DNA of 64,000 nucleotides from Euglena gracilis (Eukaryota; Euglenida; Euglenophyceae; Euglenales): NCBI GenBank assembly GCA_039621445.1, contig CP154956.1:17117562-17181561 (forward strand), in the 5' to 3' direction. A program made the position numbers and the translations under genes. Under the pieces are notes generated by a model. The model searched no databases and had not been told where the DNA came from. It saw only the letters and a list, made by a program, of their open reading frames with translations. The number at the start of each line of letters is the position of its first letter. The stretch's first letter is position 1. Shown piece by piece: positions 34,222 to 44,689 of this stretch.

Positions 34222-34959
34222 CAAGTCAGAAATGCCTATTCAGGTGTGCTCCTGCAAGGGGTGGAGGAAAAGCAGCGCTTTCATCCCCTTTTGAATCCTT
34301 ATAAGAAAGCGTGGAGCGCGTGCGCGTGCAGGAGTGCGTCTGGATTCAGAAAGAGGATGCAGCCTCCCAAAACGTCCACCCCAGAAGGGCAGAAAAATGA
34401 AACGTGGAACACTGATGCAGGTGCAGGGGGGCTCGAGACTGGCAAAGGATGTTGCAAGAACATTCATGATTGAAAAAATGTGAAGTGCAACCGAATGGCT
34501 CACACGATCCGGCTATGACGGAGGGATGGAGACACGCACTGCTCCGTGCGAAGTGTGACGCAGTGGCATTGCCCCCGAGGTTGATGAAATCCGAAATTAA
34601 GGGCTCCAAGGGAGGGGACAAAAATGAAGGTGACCCAAATTAGGCCCACAGAGAGCGAGAAAGAGAGTTCACAACCATAATCTTTCCAAATATTCGGCAA
34701 TGTGGGGAACAAAAGTTGAAATGAAATCTTAAAACGCAATTTGTCGCGCAAAAATACTGATGGAATGAAATCGTTTAATGGGAAATATAGAGTTAAAGAT
34801 TTTTTAATCAATTCCTCCATGACAAAAAAAATGCTCACATTTTTACTTTTATTTAGACTCCTCTCACTTCAAAATTTTTCAACCAGTGAAACCCCATCCT
34901 CACTGCTAATTATTTTTCTCAGTAAAAAAAACTCTAACGAGAGGTCCTTTCATTTCTCA
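34061..34959. other. Noncoding with (TC)n microsatellite
   Basis: A (TC)n tract lies at about 34184-34218. The rest has no supported gene. Confidence 0.6.
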
Positions 34960-35705
34960 CTCCTCCTTTTCCTTATTTTCCCTGAATCATTCCCCACCCA
35001 TTTTTCTCCTTTTCCTCCGCCCCCCTTTTTTCCTCCCTTTCTCCTCTCTTGCTGCTCCCCCCTTTTTCCCCCCTCCCTCCTGCACGCCCATCACCCCCCA
35101 GCTCTCCACCCCCCCCCCACCTTGTCCCCACCCAGCACTGTTCCTCCATGACCACCTGCGTCCCTCCCCTCCACTGTTTTCCACCCCCACCCATGCCCCC
35201 TCCTTCGCGCCCTCCCCCCCCTGATTCCCCTCTCCTCCCCTCATCCCCTTCCCTTCCCCCTCCCCCCCTTTCCACCCCCTTCTCCCCTCTCCCTTCTTTC
35301 CCCGTTTCCCTCTCCCCCCTGCCTCCTTTCCCCTTGTTCTCCGCCCTCCTTTTTCCTTTTTTCCCCCCTTTTCTCACTTTCCCCCCGCCTCCCTGCCTCT
35401 TTCCCCCCCCCTTTCCCCCCCGCTGTCCCCATTCCCCCCCCCCCTTCACCCCTTCCTTCCCCCCCTCCCTCCCCCTTTTCACCCTTCTTTTTCCCCCCTC
35501 CCTTTCCCTCCCTCCTCTTTTTCCCTTCCCCCCCCTCCCTTTTCCTCTTATTTTTGTTTTCTCCCCTCCCATTTTCCTTTCACCCCCCTCTTTTTTTCTC
35601 TTTGCCCTTTCCTCTTTCACCCTGCTTTTTTGTCCCCCTTCTTCCTCCTTTCATTTCTTTCCCCCCTCCTTTTGCTCCCCCCCTTCAGCCTTTTCCTCGT
35701 TTCCA
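34960..35705. repeat. ~740 bp polypyrimidine tract
   Basis: The + strand is almost pure C and T over about 740 bp, with few purines. Long Pro/Ser-rich (+) and Gly/Arg/Glu-rich (-) open frames are low-complexity artefacts. Such mirror-symmetric polypurine tracts can form triplex DNA, but that is inference. Confidence 0.85.
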
Positions 35706-36123
35706 ATTGGGGGGTCAGATTCATGAATCAAAAATTGCTCATAATTTCCCTATTTATCGTTTTCAGACCATGGCCATTTATGACTTTTGAGGTCCAATGA
35801 GTGGTTCAAAATACCCCTCCCCCCTTTTTCACTGTCCAGTAAAAAAGCCCCGTGCGTGTCGCCCAATTGTGTCGCCCAATTGCACTCCATTTTCATTCCC
35901 CCCGCCTATGTCCAACGACCGATAACCTCTGTCCTCCGACCGGGTGGTCGTTGTCCACAGGGGGGGGGGGTTGTTGGACACACGGGGGGCATTTAGCCAA
36001 AGGTATATAGCACTGACAAGCAGACCCAGCCGGCCACCCACCCACCCACCCACCCACACGTATGGACGCACGCATGCGCCACAGAAGCACAGACGCGGTG
36101 CCCAACCGGCCCACACGGCGCAC

Positions 36124-36291
36124 CGCAGTTCCACCTCGTAGACCAGCTCCGCCCCGGGGGCCACCGCGACCCCGTTCGGCAGCCCCACCCCGGCCGGCCC
36201 AAAGCCCAGGGCGGGGGGCACGAAGACCCGCCGGACGCCCCCGGCGCGCATCGTCGCCAGGGCCTCCTCCACCCCGCCGCCGGCCGGCCCA
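36124..36291 (-). CDS. FKBP exon 7, FKBP fold second half
   Basis: Reads GGGVEEALATMRAGGVRRVF, then VPPALGFG, PNGVAVAPGAEL and VYEVEL, the C-terminal strand-helix-strand of FKBP (AGG-RR--VPP-LGFG). A donor at CG|GTGCGC would leave a short terminal exon. If read through, the frame continues for dozens of unlikely residues. Confidence 0.85.
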
Positions 36292-39200
36292 CTGATGGGC
36301 ACGCGCGACGCGGGCAGGTGGGGGTCACGCGACACATGGGGGGTCACATGTGACCCCCATGTGGGGGTCACATATGGGGCGGGGGGGGGGCTGCTGGCGG
36401 ACCCATGTCATGGTCATTCCAACGCACACCCATGCGTACCGACCAGGCTTGTGTTTAACCCACTTGGAGGGAGGGAGGTGCCTTGTGCAACGGCCATGGC
36501 AAGCACACCCCGGGGCGGTCAGCTTTGGGTCCCGTGTGGGGCCCCCCCAGGCAAGTTTCCTTTGGAAAAAGGCCGGTTTCGGACCCCCAGTGCTTGGGCT
36601 ACAGCAATGCCCACCCCGCTTTCAAACCTCATTGGCCGACGACATCCCCTAATGTCCGAGTCCAACGCCAGTCGGTCAGTCAGTCAATCCAAAAAGAAAT
36701 TCATCAGTCACCCTCCAACCTCCCCCCCTCCGGGGTTAGACACTCACTGAGGCTTTGAGGCCCGTTGTAACCATACTTCCGGGATGGCCTGAACTTTGTT
36801 CAGGGGCCCCGGGGGGGGGGGGGGTCCGCAGCCTGGCTGGGAGCCACTGGCTGGAAAAAGGGTGCTGGCTGGCTGGGGCAGGGTCCCCTCCAGCTTAAGA
36901 AAACCCCTGAATGTTACCTTCGGTTTTTTGTTGTTTGTTGCATTACCTTGAAATGTATTTTGTGTCCACTGCTTCCTTGTACATGCATCTCCGATGTTCT
37001 CCCTTTGCAGCGGGAGTTGCTGCTCCAATGCCAGGAACGCCGGCAGCCGCAGTCATTGGTCTGTCGTGTCAATGAATAATTGGAAAAGTATGGTGCAGTT
37101 TTCGAAAAATTTAGCCAATTTTTGTTCGTTTTGTGGTTCATGCTTTGTTTTACTGTAAGCCAAACGAGAGACAGAACAGGCTGGATATGGCCCCCTTTGA
37201 AAAAAAAATTTTGGGCCGTTTTGGGGAAGAGTTTTTTTTTGCTTCCTCCGTTTCCACACACCTGTAATCTTTGGGCAACTTAAACCGTCAAAGCCATAGG
37301 CCACCCACTTCCATAGGCTTTCCACTCCCAACTGAAGGTAAAAAAAAGAGAATGTTACGCCAAGAACGTTGCTCGCCTCCAAGGCAGCCCCTCCCCCCAG
37401 GGCGTCACTGACGATCCCCGGGGGTCCAGCTCAGAGGCTGAAAAATTCGGGTTCGCCACCATGGGGGCGAATTAGGCCCAAGATGAAGCTAAAACCAGGT
37501 GCCAAAAAAACACTGAAACTGAACAAAAATGCCCCCAAAATTGGCAATTATGCAAATCTCATTTTTGACCCAAACTTTTTGTCCGTTTTCCGACCCATTT
37601 TCCCGTTTTGCACCAAAAGCCAAAAATCTGTTACCACATAAAACTCGTCGATGGGGGGTCTGGGGCTGGACTCCCCGGCCAGCAACAGGGAGCCTGCCGG
37701 GCGGCACACACGCCGCCGGCAAACGGCCGCGCGCCGTAGACCAGAGCGATGCGCCTCGGGGCCAACACCTCCCGGCCGCCGGCCCGCGCCGACAGCGTGA
37801 CCCCCAGCAGCAGCCCCCGGGCCACTGCCTCCTCGCCCCCGCCGACCCGCAGGTCCTGCGAGGGGGCGCGGCACACGGAACGGCGGGCTGCTTTCGACCA
37901 ACCTGGGGGGCTATGGGTCGCCTGCCCAATACAGGCCCCCCCTTAGTTGCACCAAGGCTTCCTGTCTGTTTATGGCCGGTACTAACTTCGCTTCTGGCCC
38001 AGTCTGCCGTGCGGTGAGGCAATACAGGCACCCCCTGGGGGGGGTTTGAGTCCCGGTGCCTGCCAACTTTCCTGGCATTTTTGGGACACTGGTGCCTTCG
38101 GCGCCGGGGGGGGGGTGTGGTATAGCCCTATTCACCCCAAAAACTGACCCTGACTGGACAAAAAAAATGGCCCACAAAGCCTGAAATGACTAAAATGGCC
38201 GAAACTGCTCCAAAATGAAAACAAACAGCGGCAAAATGGTAGGAAATTACCCAAACTGACCTCAAAAATACACAATCAAAATATGCAGGGAAAAGCAAAA
38301 CAACTTCAGAATATATACATATATATGCATAAATATAAACAAAATATGCAAAATGCGCCATATTTGGCTATTTGATGCTGCAAAAATATGCAGAATATGT
38401 ACCCTCTGCATATCCTCCCCCTAGTGCATATCAGCATCTGTATCTGTCCGTCAGGCATTTTGGCAAAGCAGAGTGAATATCTCTTTCTCGGCACAAGACA
38501 AAAAAAACAGAAATATGCCAAAATATGGTGGCGTAGACCCATACATTATGATAGTAAACACGCAGCATGACTTCCTGTGTTAACTCATGGCTTGGGCGGC
38601 GACTCCTAGCGGACCAGGAAGGAGGAGACCTGGTAGCGGAGGCCGCTGGGGGTGGTGACCACGGGGCCGTCCACGTCCCGCGTGCCCTCCTCCGCCCGGC
38701 GGACCTCCAGCCGCGTCGGCCTCGGCCCCACTTCTGCCTCCGCCACCCCCCCCCACCCGAGGCAAACGTTGCCGCACAAAGGGTTTGGGGAGGCAGGCGC
38801 AGGCTTCTTGTTAAGACCCCCGGGGGGTCCTCCCCACCAGCCTGGTGTGGGACCCCCCGAAATCGGGGTCGTTCAAGGCAACTTCCCAAAAAGGTTTCGG
38901 TGCTTTGCGTTGAAACCCATACCTGGGGGGCCCAAGACCCCCCCCCTCTGGCGGGGTCTGGCCCCAGACGCACCAACCCCCCCCCGGGGGGGTCTTCTGA
39001 CTTAAAAAGAAGCCTGGGCAGCCGGGTGGCCAAATGACCAAATGAGTGGCATTCCAGCCAGGCCGGAATGGAGCCAAATCACTTGAAATGCACCACGTGA
39101 GGCACTCTCTTCCCCCACCACTACTCTCGCGGGGAGGTACGAATGATTTTTCACTTTTTCACTTTTTCAAATTTTTTTTAACTGAATTCTTGAAATGGCG

Positions 39201-41986
39201 ATGCCCAGCGAGCCAACCGCAAGGCAGCGTCAGGGAAAGGGCCGCCCAACCCCACGCTGGGCGCCAAAAAAGCTTGAGGTGGTGATTGCTCTCAGCCATG
39301 TTCACCGCGTGCCAGCATTCCTCCTGTGATGGTATCCTGCCCCACCAGGATCGTAAACTGAAAGCACAGTCAGCTGACTGCTGCCACTCACTTCACTCAC
39401 CAAAAATACACCCCAGTCAATGAACAACCATCCACCGCCTCGAACAGACCACAGGCAGAAGAAGAGCGGCATGGGTGTGGGCGCAAAGCCCCCCCAAAAG
39501 ACCCCCCCACGAGGCCGAATGAGCAACCCTATCCCCCCCCCCCCCCGACGGCACGAAGCACTGGGAACAACAAAATGTTCCCGAAAAAAAAATACCCAAA
39601 ACCCCAGACACAAAAATGATGACATTTCAAATTTTCCTGATTTTTGAAGCCCAAAAAAAATGGTAAATGTCAACTTATACCAATTAACACATAAGGAAAA
39701 ATATTAATGTTTTTGGGAACCTGAAAAACAATATTTGGGGGGGGGGGCTTCGGTCAGTCAAGGAAAAAAAAAACAATGCAAAACAAGACCCTTTGGAGGT
39801 TTCCAGAATGGACCCAAAAAGAAGACCTGGCCTTATTTGGGGTGGGCTGTGCAAAGGGGCGGCTGGCCTTGATCTGTTCACTGAGCACGCCGAACAACAG
39901 GAAGCCCAGCCACGCGAGGCCCCCAGCGATGCCAAAGCGCCTGGTCAGGAACGTCCGTGGCGCTGTGCGGCGCCGCGGACGGCAGGCCCGGGCTGGGATG
40001 TTGGGTCACACTCGTCACGCATGGTGGACATGACCCTTTTTTACCTTAAAAAAAGTTGGGCAGGGCGGTCCTGACAGCGGGCAGAGTGAGCCACCTGCGC
40101 ATGATGGGTGCGTGCCGTGCCCATCATGCACACCCCCCAAAGCCAGGAAGACACGGCGGAGGGGTCCGCTGCACAGCGGTCGCCACCGCGTCGGTGGACT
40201 CTGGCTGGACCCGGGGAGCCCGCGGGGCGGGCCGGTCCGCGGCGCCGGCGGTCGAGGCGCTCGACACCGGCGCCACAGAGGGGGCCGCTGCTACCTGCCG
40301 GGAGAGGGGCGAGGGGGCATCCCCCGGCGACGAGGCGTGGAGTGCAGCGGCCTTTGGGAAGGCAATCCCAGCCGGGAGTGGTGTGCATATTATTCACTTT
40401 CCACCCACCCGGGGGGGGGGGTCGGTCGCTCTGGCAACTCGGCCAGAAAAAGCCCAAAGTCAAAGGATTTTGCACATTTTATTTTAAAAAAAACTTTGGT
40501 GCCTTTGGTGCCAGCGCCAGGTGGGCCACTTTTGGTCCGTCTTGGCCGACCCCGGGGGGTCTGGAGCCAAAAACCAGTCGCTCACTCCGAAAAACAAGTC
40601 GGTCACTCTGAAAAGACGGTCTGCCACCACCTGGGGGGTTGTTAGTAGGGTGGGGCACACACTGTGGAATGGTGTAGTTGTGTGGGTGGTCAAGATTTTT
40701 GGCGTGCAAAAATGTGAAAAGTTCACCTGAGGCATGAGCGAGCCATACTTGACCAAACAAAAACCTGTCGAGGGTTTATGTGCTCTAAAACCAGTATTGG
40801 TGCACGCTGTAGTTTGCCTCAACGTCCTTGAAAAAAACTGAGTTTTTTTTCAAAAAAAGAGGTGGCCGCGCAAATGAGATGAAACCTCCTTCCCGAAGGG
40901 GTCACCGAATGGGTCAGGAGCAGAGGGTCATTGCACACCTCCTCCGGCCCTCCAGTGCCGTCCGCCGGCCGGGGGTCACTGGCCAGACGCAGGTCGGTCC
41001 GCCCCATGGCCCAGCGCGGGCTGCCAAGCCCGCCGGCGCGGCGCGGCGCGCGGTGCGGTCGGCCCAGGCCCAGGCGGCCATCCGCTGTCAGGGCACCCGT
41101 GCAATACGCCAGCACGGCGCGGGCGGGGCGGGGGGCAGGCCGTTCTTTACCAACCCCGGGGGGGGGTCCGGGAGTGCGTATGAGTGCCTGCCCAGGCAGG
41201 CACTACCCCCCGACCCCGGGGGGGGGGTCGGATTTCGGCCTGAGCCCAGGCACATTCCTTTGAAAATAGGCCATTTTTGGCACCCCGGCGCCTTTGGCGC
41301 CGGGTCTGTGCTAGGGCAATTTTGGCCCTGTGCTCTACCCCCCCGGGGGGGGTCGGATCGGGAGTGCCTTGGAGTGCCTGCCCAGGCAGGCCCCCCGGGG
41401 GGGGTCGGCACCCGACTAAAATACGGCCTGGGGGGGGGGGCAGTGGGAACGAATACACAAAACGATGATACGACGATGAGTAAAGTGAGGGAGATGCTGT
41501 TGGCACCCCCCGAGAGTGGGTCAAGTCGAATGAAAGGCGGGGGAGGGGGGCAACGCTGGCTGTGACTCTGCGACAAGTGTCGGCGTGCGTACACATAATG
41601 CACAGTAAAAAAAAAAGTGGAAAATGGGGCGGGGGAAGAGGCAGCGTTGGGGGGGGGTTGATGGCCCTGGGCGGTACCGTTCGACGATCGACAGCGACGC
41701 GGGGGGTGCCAGCAAGTTGGTTTAACCCCCCACGCGGACTGGACCGGGGCACATCGGCGGTGGTGTGCTCTGCCTCGCTACCCGAGGTGGGAGACCCCCT
41801 GTGATGCACGTCAGCTGTCTGGTGTCAGTGAAACGATCCCGCCACGCTGCCGCAGAGGCCACCGTAGCCCGTCGGCAGGGGGGGGGGAGGGACAGGGGCT
41901 GCTGGCCATTCCCCGGCGGGGTCCGCCACGGCGCAGTATGCCACAGCGCTGCCCAGCACGACCGCCGTCACCGCCGCCCAGGGCAT
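36124..41986 (-). CDS. Plastid FKBP-type peptidyl-prolyl isomerase, FKBP17-like (multi-exon)
   Basis: FKBPs catalyse cis-trans isomerisation of X-Pro bonds, and this one is expected in the thylakoid. Seven exons on the - strand are recognised. They encode a signal-peptide-like start, an Ala/Pro/Ser-rich transit region, a second hydrophobic segment with SEQIK, then TRLEV--AEEGTRDV, TPSGLRYQ, DLRVGGGEEA, ALVYGARPFAGGVC, MRAGGVRRVFVPPALGFG and LVYEVEL. The order and spacing match plant FKBP17-type proteins. Conserved active-site aromatics are only partly kept, as is common in lumenal FKBPs, so enzyme activity is uncertain. Introns 2, 3 and 5 are GT-AG, intron 1 fits the CAG/CTG rule, and introns 4 and 6 are unresolved. 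The terminal exon with the stop is not identified. Confidence 0.85.
37710..37855 (-). CDS. FKBP exon 6, FKBP fold first half
   Basis: Acceptor CGCAG. It reads DLRVGGGEEAVARGLLLGVT, then LSARAGGREVLAPRRIALVY, then GARPFAGGV. The 3' border lies in GGCGGCGTGTGTGCC and cannot be fixed to the base. Confidence 0.8.
38630..38717 (-). CDS. FKBP exon 5
   Basis: Reads TRLEVRRAEEGTRDVDGPVV then TTPSGLRYQ and ends CAG|GTCTCC, phase 0. The spacing from SEQIK through TRLEV to TRDV equals that of plant homologues as I remember them. That argues the exon starts at ACGCGG rather than at the later CTGNNNNN site. Confidence 0.8.
38800..39016. mobile_element. MITE, CAGGC family, 8 bp TSD (7/8)
   Basis: This 217 bp element in FKBP intron 4 has ends CAGGCTTCTTGTTAAGACC and CTTAAAAAGAAGCCTG. 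Flanks are GGCAGGCG (38792-38799) and GGCAGCCG (39017-39024). It contains the GTGCTTTGCG hairpin remnant and poly-C/G runs. Confidence 0.88.
39869..39940 (-). CDS. FKBP exon 4 (hydrophobic segment)
   Basis: Acceptor CTGACCAG. It reads RFGIAGGLAWLGFLLFG then VLSEQIK, a membrane-spanning or thylakoid-transfer segment followed by the SEQIK box seen in plant homologues. An upstream extension in frame would add a twin-Arg (TFLTRR) before the hydrophobic run. The 3' border near AAGGCCAGCC is unresolved. Confidence 0.75.
40155..40294 (-). CDS. FKBP exon 3 (transit region)
   Basis: Acceptor CTCCCGGCAG, phase 0. It reads VAAAPSVAPVSSASTAGAAD, then RPAPRAPRVQPESTDAVATA, typical Ser/Ala/Pro-rich transit composition. 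A donor at CC|GTGTCT leaves phase 2, which fits exon 4. Confidence 0.65.
40939..41104 (-). CDS. FKBP exon 2 (presequence)
   Basis: Frame LTADGRLGLGRPHRAP...DGTGGPEE, rich in Arg and Gly, ending at GAG|GTGTGC in phase 0. The 5' side follows CTG-GCGTA, matching the CTGNNNNN rule, and the reading phase agrees with exon 1. Confidence 0.55.
41136..41430. mobile_element. MITE, CAGGC family, in FKBP intron 1
   Basis: Ends CAGGCCGTTCTTTACCAACC and AAATACGGCCTG; 295 bp. Flanks GCGGGGGG and GGGGGGGG agree at 7 of 8 positions, but lie in G-rich DNA, so the duplication is weak evidence. Internal GGAGTGCCTGCCCAGGCAGG palindromes and a GGCGCCTTTGGCGCC hairpin are shared with the copies at 48788 and 58448. 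Confidence 0.8.
41955..41986 (-). CDS. FKBP exon 1 (signal-peptide start)
   Basis: ATG at 41986-41984, reading MPWAAVTAVVL. The proposed border precedes GGGCAG (NNNCAG). Joined to exon 2 it gives MPWAAVTAVVLCTGALTA, a plausible ER signal peptide for a multi-membrane plastid. If splicing occurs later, the hydrophobic run would instead continue as GSAVAYCAVA. Confidence 0.6.
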
Positions 41987-44619
41987 GGCCCGGGAGGGCC
42001 GGGCGGGAGCCGCCGCAGCCTTGGCAGCGTGGGGCTGGGGGGGGGAGGGGAGGGAGGGCCCCGCCCCCACCCAGCCCAGGCAGGAACCCCGGGGGGGTTG
42101 GGGGGACGGCCCCCAAAAATCGGGCCATCTGAGAGAATTTCCCCAAAAAAATTCCAGCGCGTCGCGCCAAAACCCACACCCAGGCCTCCGGCCAGGGACC
42201 ACCCCTGGGGCTGGGGTTTTATCCATTCTATCTTCAATCCACCCGCATTTGAGGGTAACTGTCTCCACCGCATTTGCAATTGTGTGGTGCCTCCTACCCC
42301 TCCCCTCAGGGAATAGCCACCCAAAAGGCCAACCAGTGCCAGGAGCAGAGCCTTGGCAACTGCTTTATGGTCGGTACCAGGAACCCCGACAGTTATCCAG
42401 GTATGCCAGTTCCGGGGGGGGGGGGTTGGCAGCTGTGGCCGGAGGCGTCTCAGTGCTTTGATTTCCGGGAAGACAATAACCCTGACTTGAGTTGGGCAGC
42501 GTTTCGCGTTCCCCACCGTCACGCAGCGGAGGCACCGCCAAGGGATGGAAGGTCTGCCGCCCACCAGTGGGCCATGGGGGCGGCGGGCGGCGCCGAATCC
42601 ACGGCGGGAAAAGGGCTGCAGAGCGGGACCGACGGTCGCACTAGCAATTGTTGGCAATCCGCAAAAATTGTCTCAAAAATGCCAATTTTGACACATGAAA
42701 AATGGGAAGAAATCAAAAAAAAATGTCAAAAAAATCATTTTGGGGGCATTTTCACAGTTTTAGGGGGGGTCTAAAAAATAGAGGGGGGCCTTATTTGGGG
42801 GGGGTCCTATTCGGGGGGGTCTCTGAGCTCTTACCTCTTTAGAGTAAGAGCGAAGCCTACCACCGGGGCCGGAGAGGGGGTCGGACCCCCCCCGCCCCCC
42901 CCCTCCCCTGAGTAGGCAGGGAGGCCTGAGGATTATCGTTGTGAAACTTCCGGGTTCCCAAAGTGAATGGCTCTTAGGCTAGGAGGCGATCCCAGGTTTC
43001 TAACGAGCCCCCATAATAGCCCTAACTCCCCGCCAGTCTGGAGATATGGCCCGACCAAAAAAGTTGTGCACCGTTTTTTTCCCCGGAAAATTTCAGGGTC
43101 ATTTTGGGGTCAAAAAATCGAAAAACTCAAAATATTTTGAAAACGCTGCGGAGTTGCGGGAAAGTAAAGAGGACCTCATTCCACAACTTCGGGACGCCCT
43201 AAACCCCCCCTACTATTATTATAATAGTAGGGCATGCCCTCTACAAGAGCAGGTCCAAATAGTAGAGCACCCCACCTCTGGCAAAGCGAGCGTCCACTAC
43301 AAGAGCACCCCCCCTGGAAAACCAATGGAAGCAGAAGCAAGGCAAGTCGTTCCATGTGATTGTGGCAAGGTCTGTAACTTGCCTCAAAAAGACAAGCTTC
43401 CCAGAGCTCAGTGGCTGAACAATTCCTCCAACCTCGGCTGCCGTTGGTGCTTGGCTGCCGGTTTAGGTGGAGGAAGGGAGGTTGAGGGGACTGGAAACTG
43501 ACTAGGCGCTGGAACGCTGTAGGAAAATGTGTGTGATGTCCACTACAAGAGCAGGGTCCAAATGGAAGAGCACCCCCCCCTCTGGCGAAGCGAGCGTCCA
43601 CTACAAGAGCACCCCGCTCTACAATTAGGGGGGGGGGTTATCGATTGGTATGTGCGGTTTGGGATTCCACAACTTTGGGACGCCCTATCAATCGGTATGC
43701 GCGGTTTGGGCCAACTCCTCGCCTAGGCCAAGATACGGCCGTTTTGTGGTTTTGGGCCAGTTTTGCCAGTTTTGGCCATTTCGGGCCTGTTCGGGGCCCG
43801 AAAACCGTAAATTGGCCACATCTCGGGCTAGACGAGGAGTTGGGACCCAAACCAGGGGGTCAATCATGAGGTTTAGGGGGGGGGGTGACCGTTTTATGAG
43901 GTTCCCGGGACCTGGTTGTCCGATTTTGGGCCAGTTTTGGGTATTCGGGGACCCCAGCGGGCGCTGTGAGGGCGGTTGGGCAACGGGTCGAGGGGGGGGG
44001 TCAGGACCCAAAAAATTTTTTCACTCAAAATCACCTTTTTTCACTTTAGAACACCAAAAAAAGTGTTTTTGAGCGGAAAAAAAATTCCCGAATCCGACAC
44101 CCCCCCATCCCCCCCCCCCTGGATGGGGCCTGCCCCCCTGGCCCGTTTACTTAGCCATTTTTGGGTCAAAAAATCAATTTTTTTTGCCCAAAACCATGTT
44201 TTTTTACCTCCCGGGCCCGAAAAAAGTGTTTTCGAGCCGAAAATGAGCGTTTTTTGACCCCCGGCCCTCCGTTTTGAGCCCGAAACCAATGGGTGGACTT
44301 TGGGTCATTTTCGGGTAAAAAAAGTCGAAAAAAATCGAAAAAATTTTTGCCCAAAATGATGTTTTTTGGCCTCCTGGACCCGGAAAAGGTGTTTTTGGGC
44401 CGAAAATGAGTGTTTTTCAACCCCCCGTCCCCGGCCCGGGCTGGTCAGCTGGCCGGGCCGGACCGGGGTGGTCTCCCAATGAGCTCAGCTCTACGTCACA
44501 CCCTGGTCTTATTTGGAGGGGGGGTTGGGAAGGTCGTTGGACATTGGGGGGCGGTGAGATAGGGAGGGGTGAAAAATGAACATTCAATACTATTATTGTG
44601 GAATTGCGTTAGGGGCTGT
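41987..44619. other. Intergenic, repeat-derived
   Basis: Holds a copy of the GAGCTCTTA...TAAGAGCGAAGC family at about 42820-43050. Two blocks of CCACTACAAGAGCA repeats lie at 43240-43320 and 43540-43620. A GGCGTCCCAAAGTTGTGG-type inverted repeat is near 43180 and 43665-43685, and two degenerate 163 bp-type units in - orientation lie at 44155-44430. No exon is supported. Confidence 0.6.
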
Positions 44620-44682
44620 TGAACCTTGTCTCCAGGTTCAACGGGCTGTTGAACCTTGTCTCCAGGTTCAACAGCCTTTGAA
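44620..44682. repeat. Tandem hairpin repeat GTTGAACCTTGTCTCCAGG
   Basis: Two 30 bp copies of GGGCTGTTGAACCTTGTCTC plus CAGGTTCAAC follow each other. Each can form a hairpin (GTTGAACCT with AGGTTCAAC). Confidence 0.8.
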
Positions 44683-44689
44683 CAGCCCC

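Noticed and set aside
34973-35726. 200-codon Gly/Arg/Glu and Pro/Ser frames
   Set aside because: Low-complexity reading of the polypyrimidine tract.
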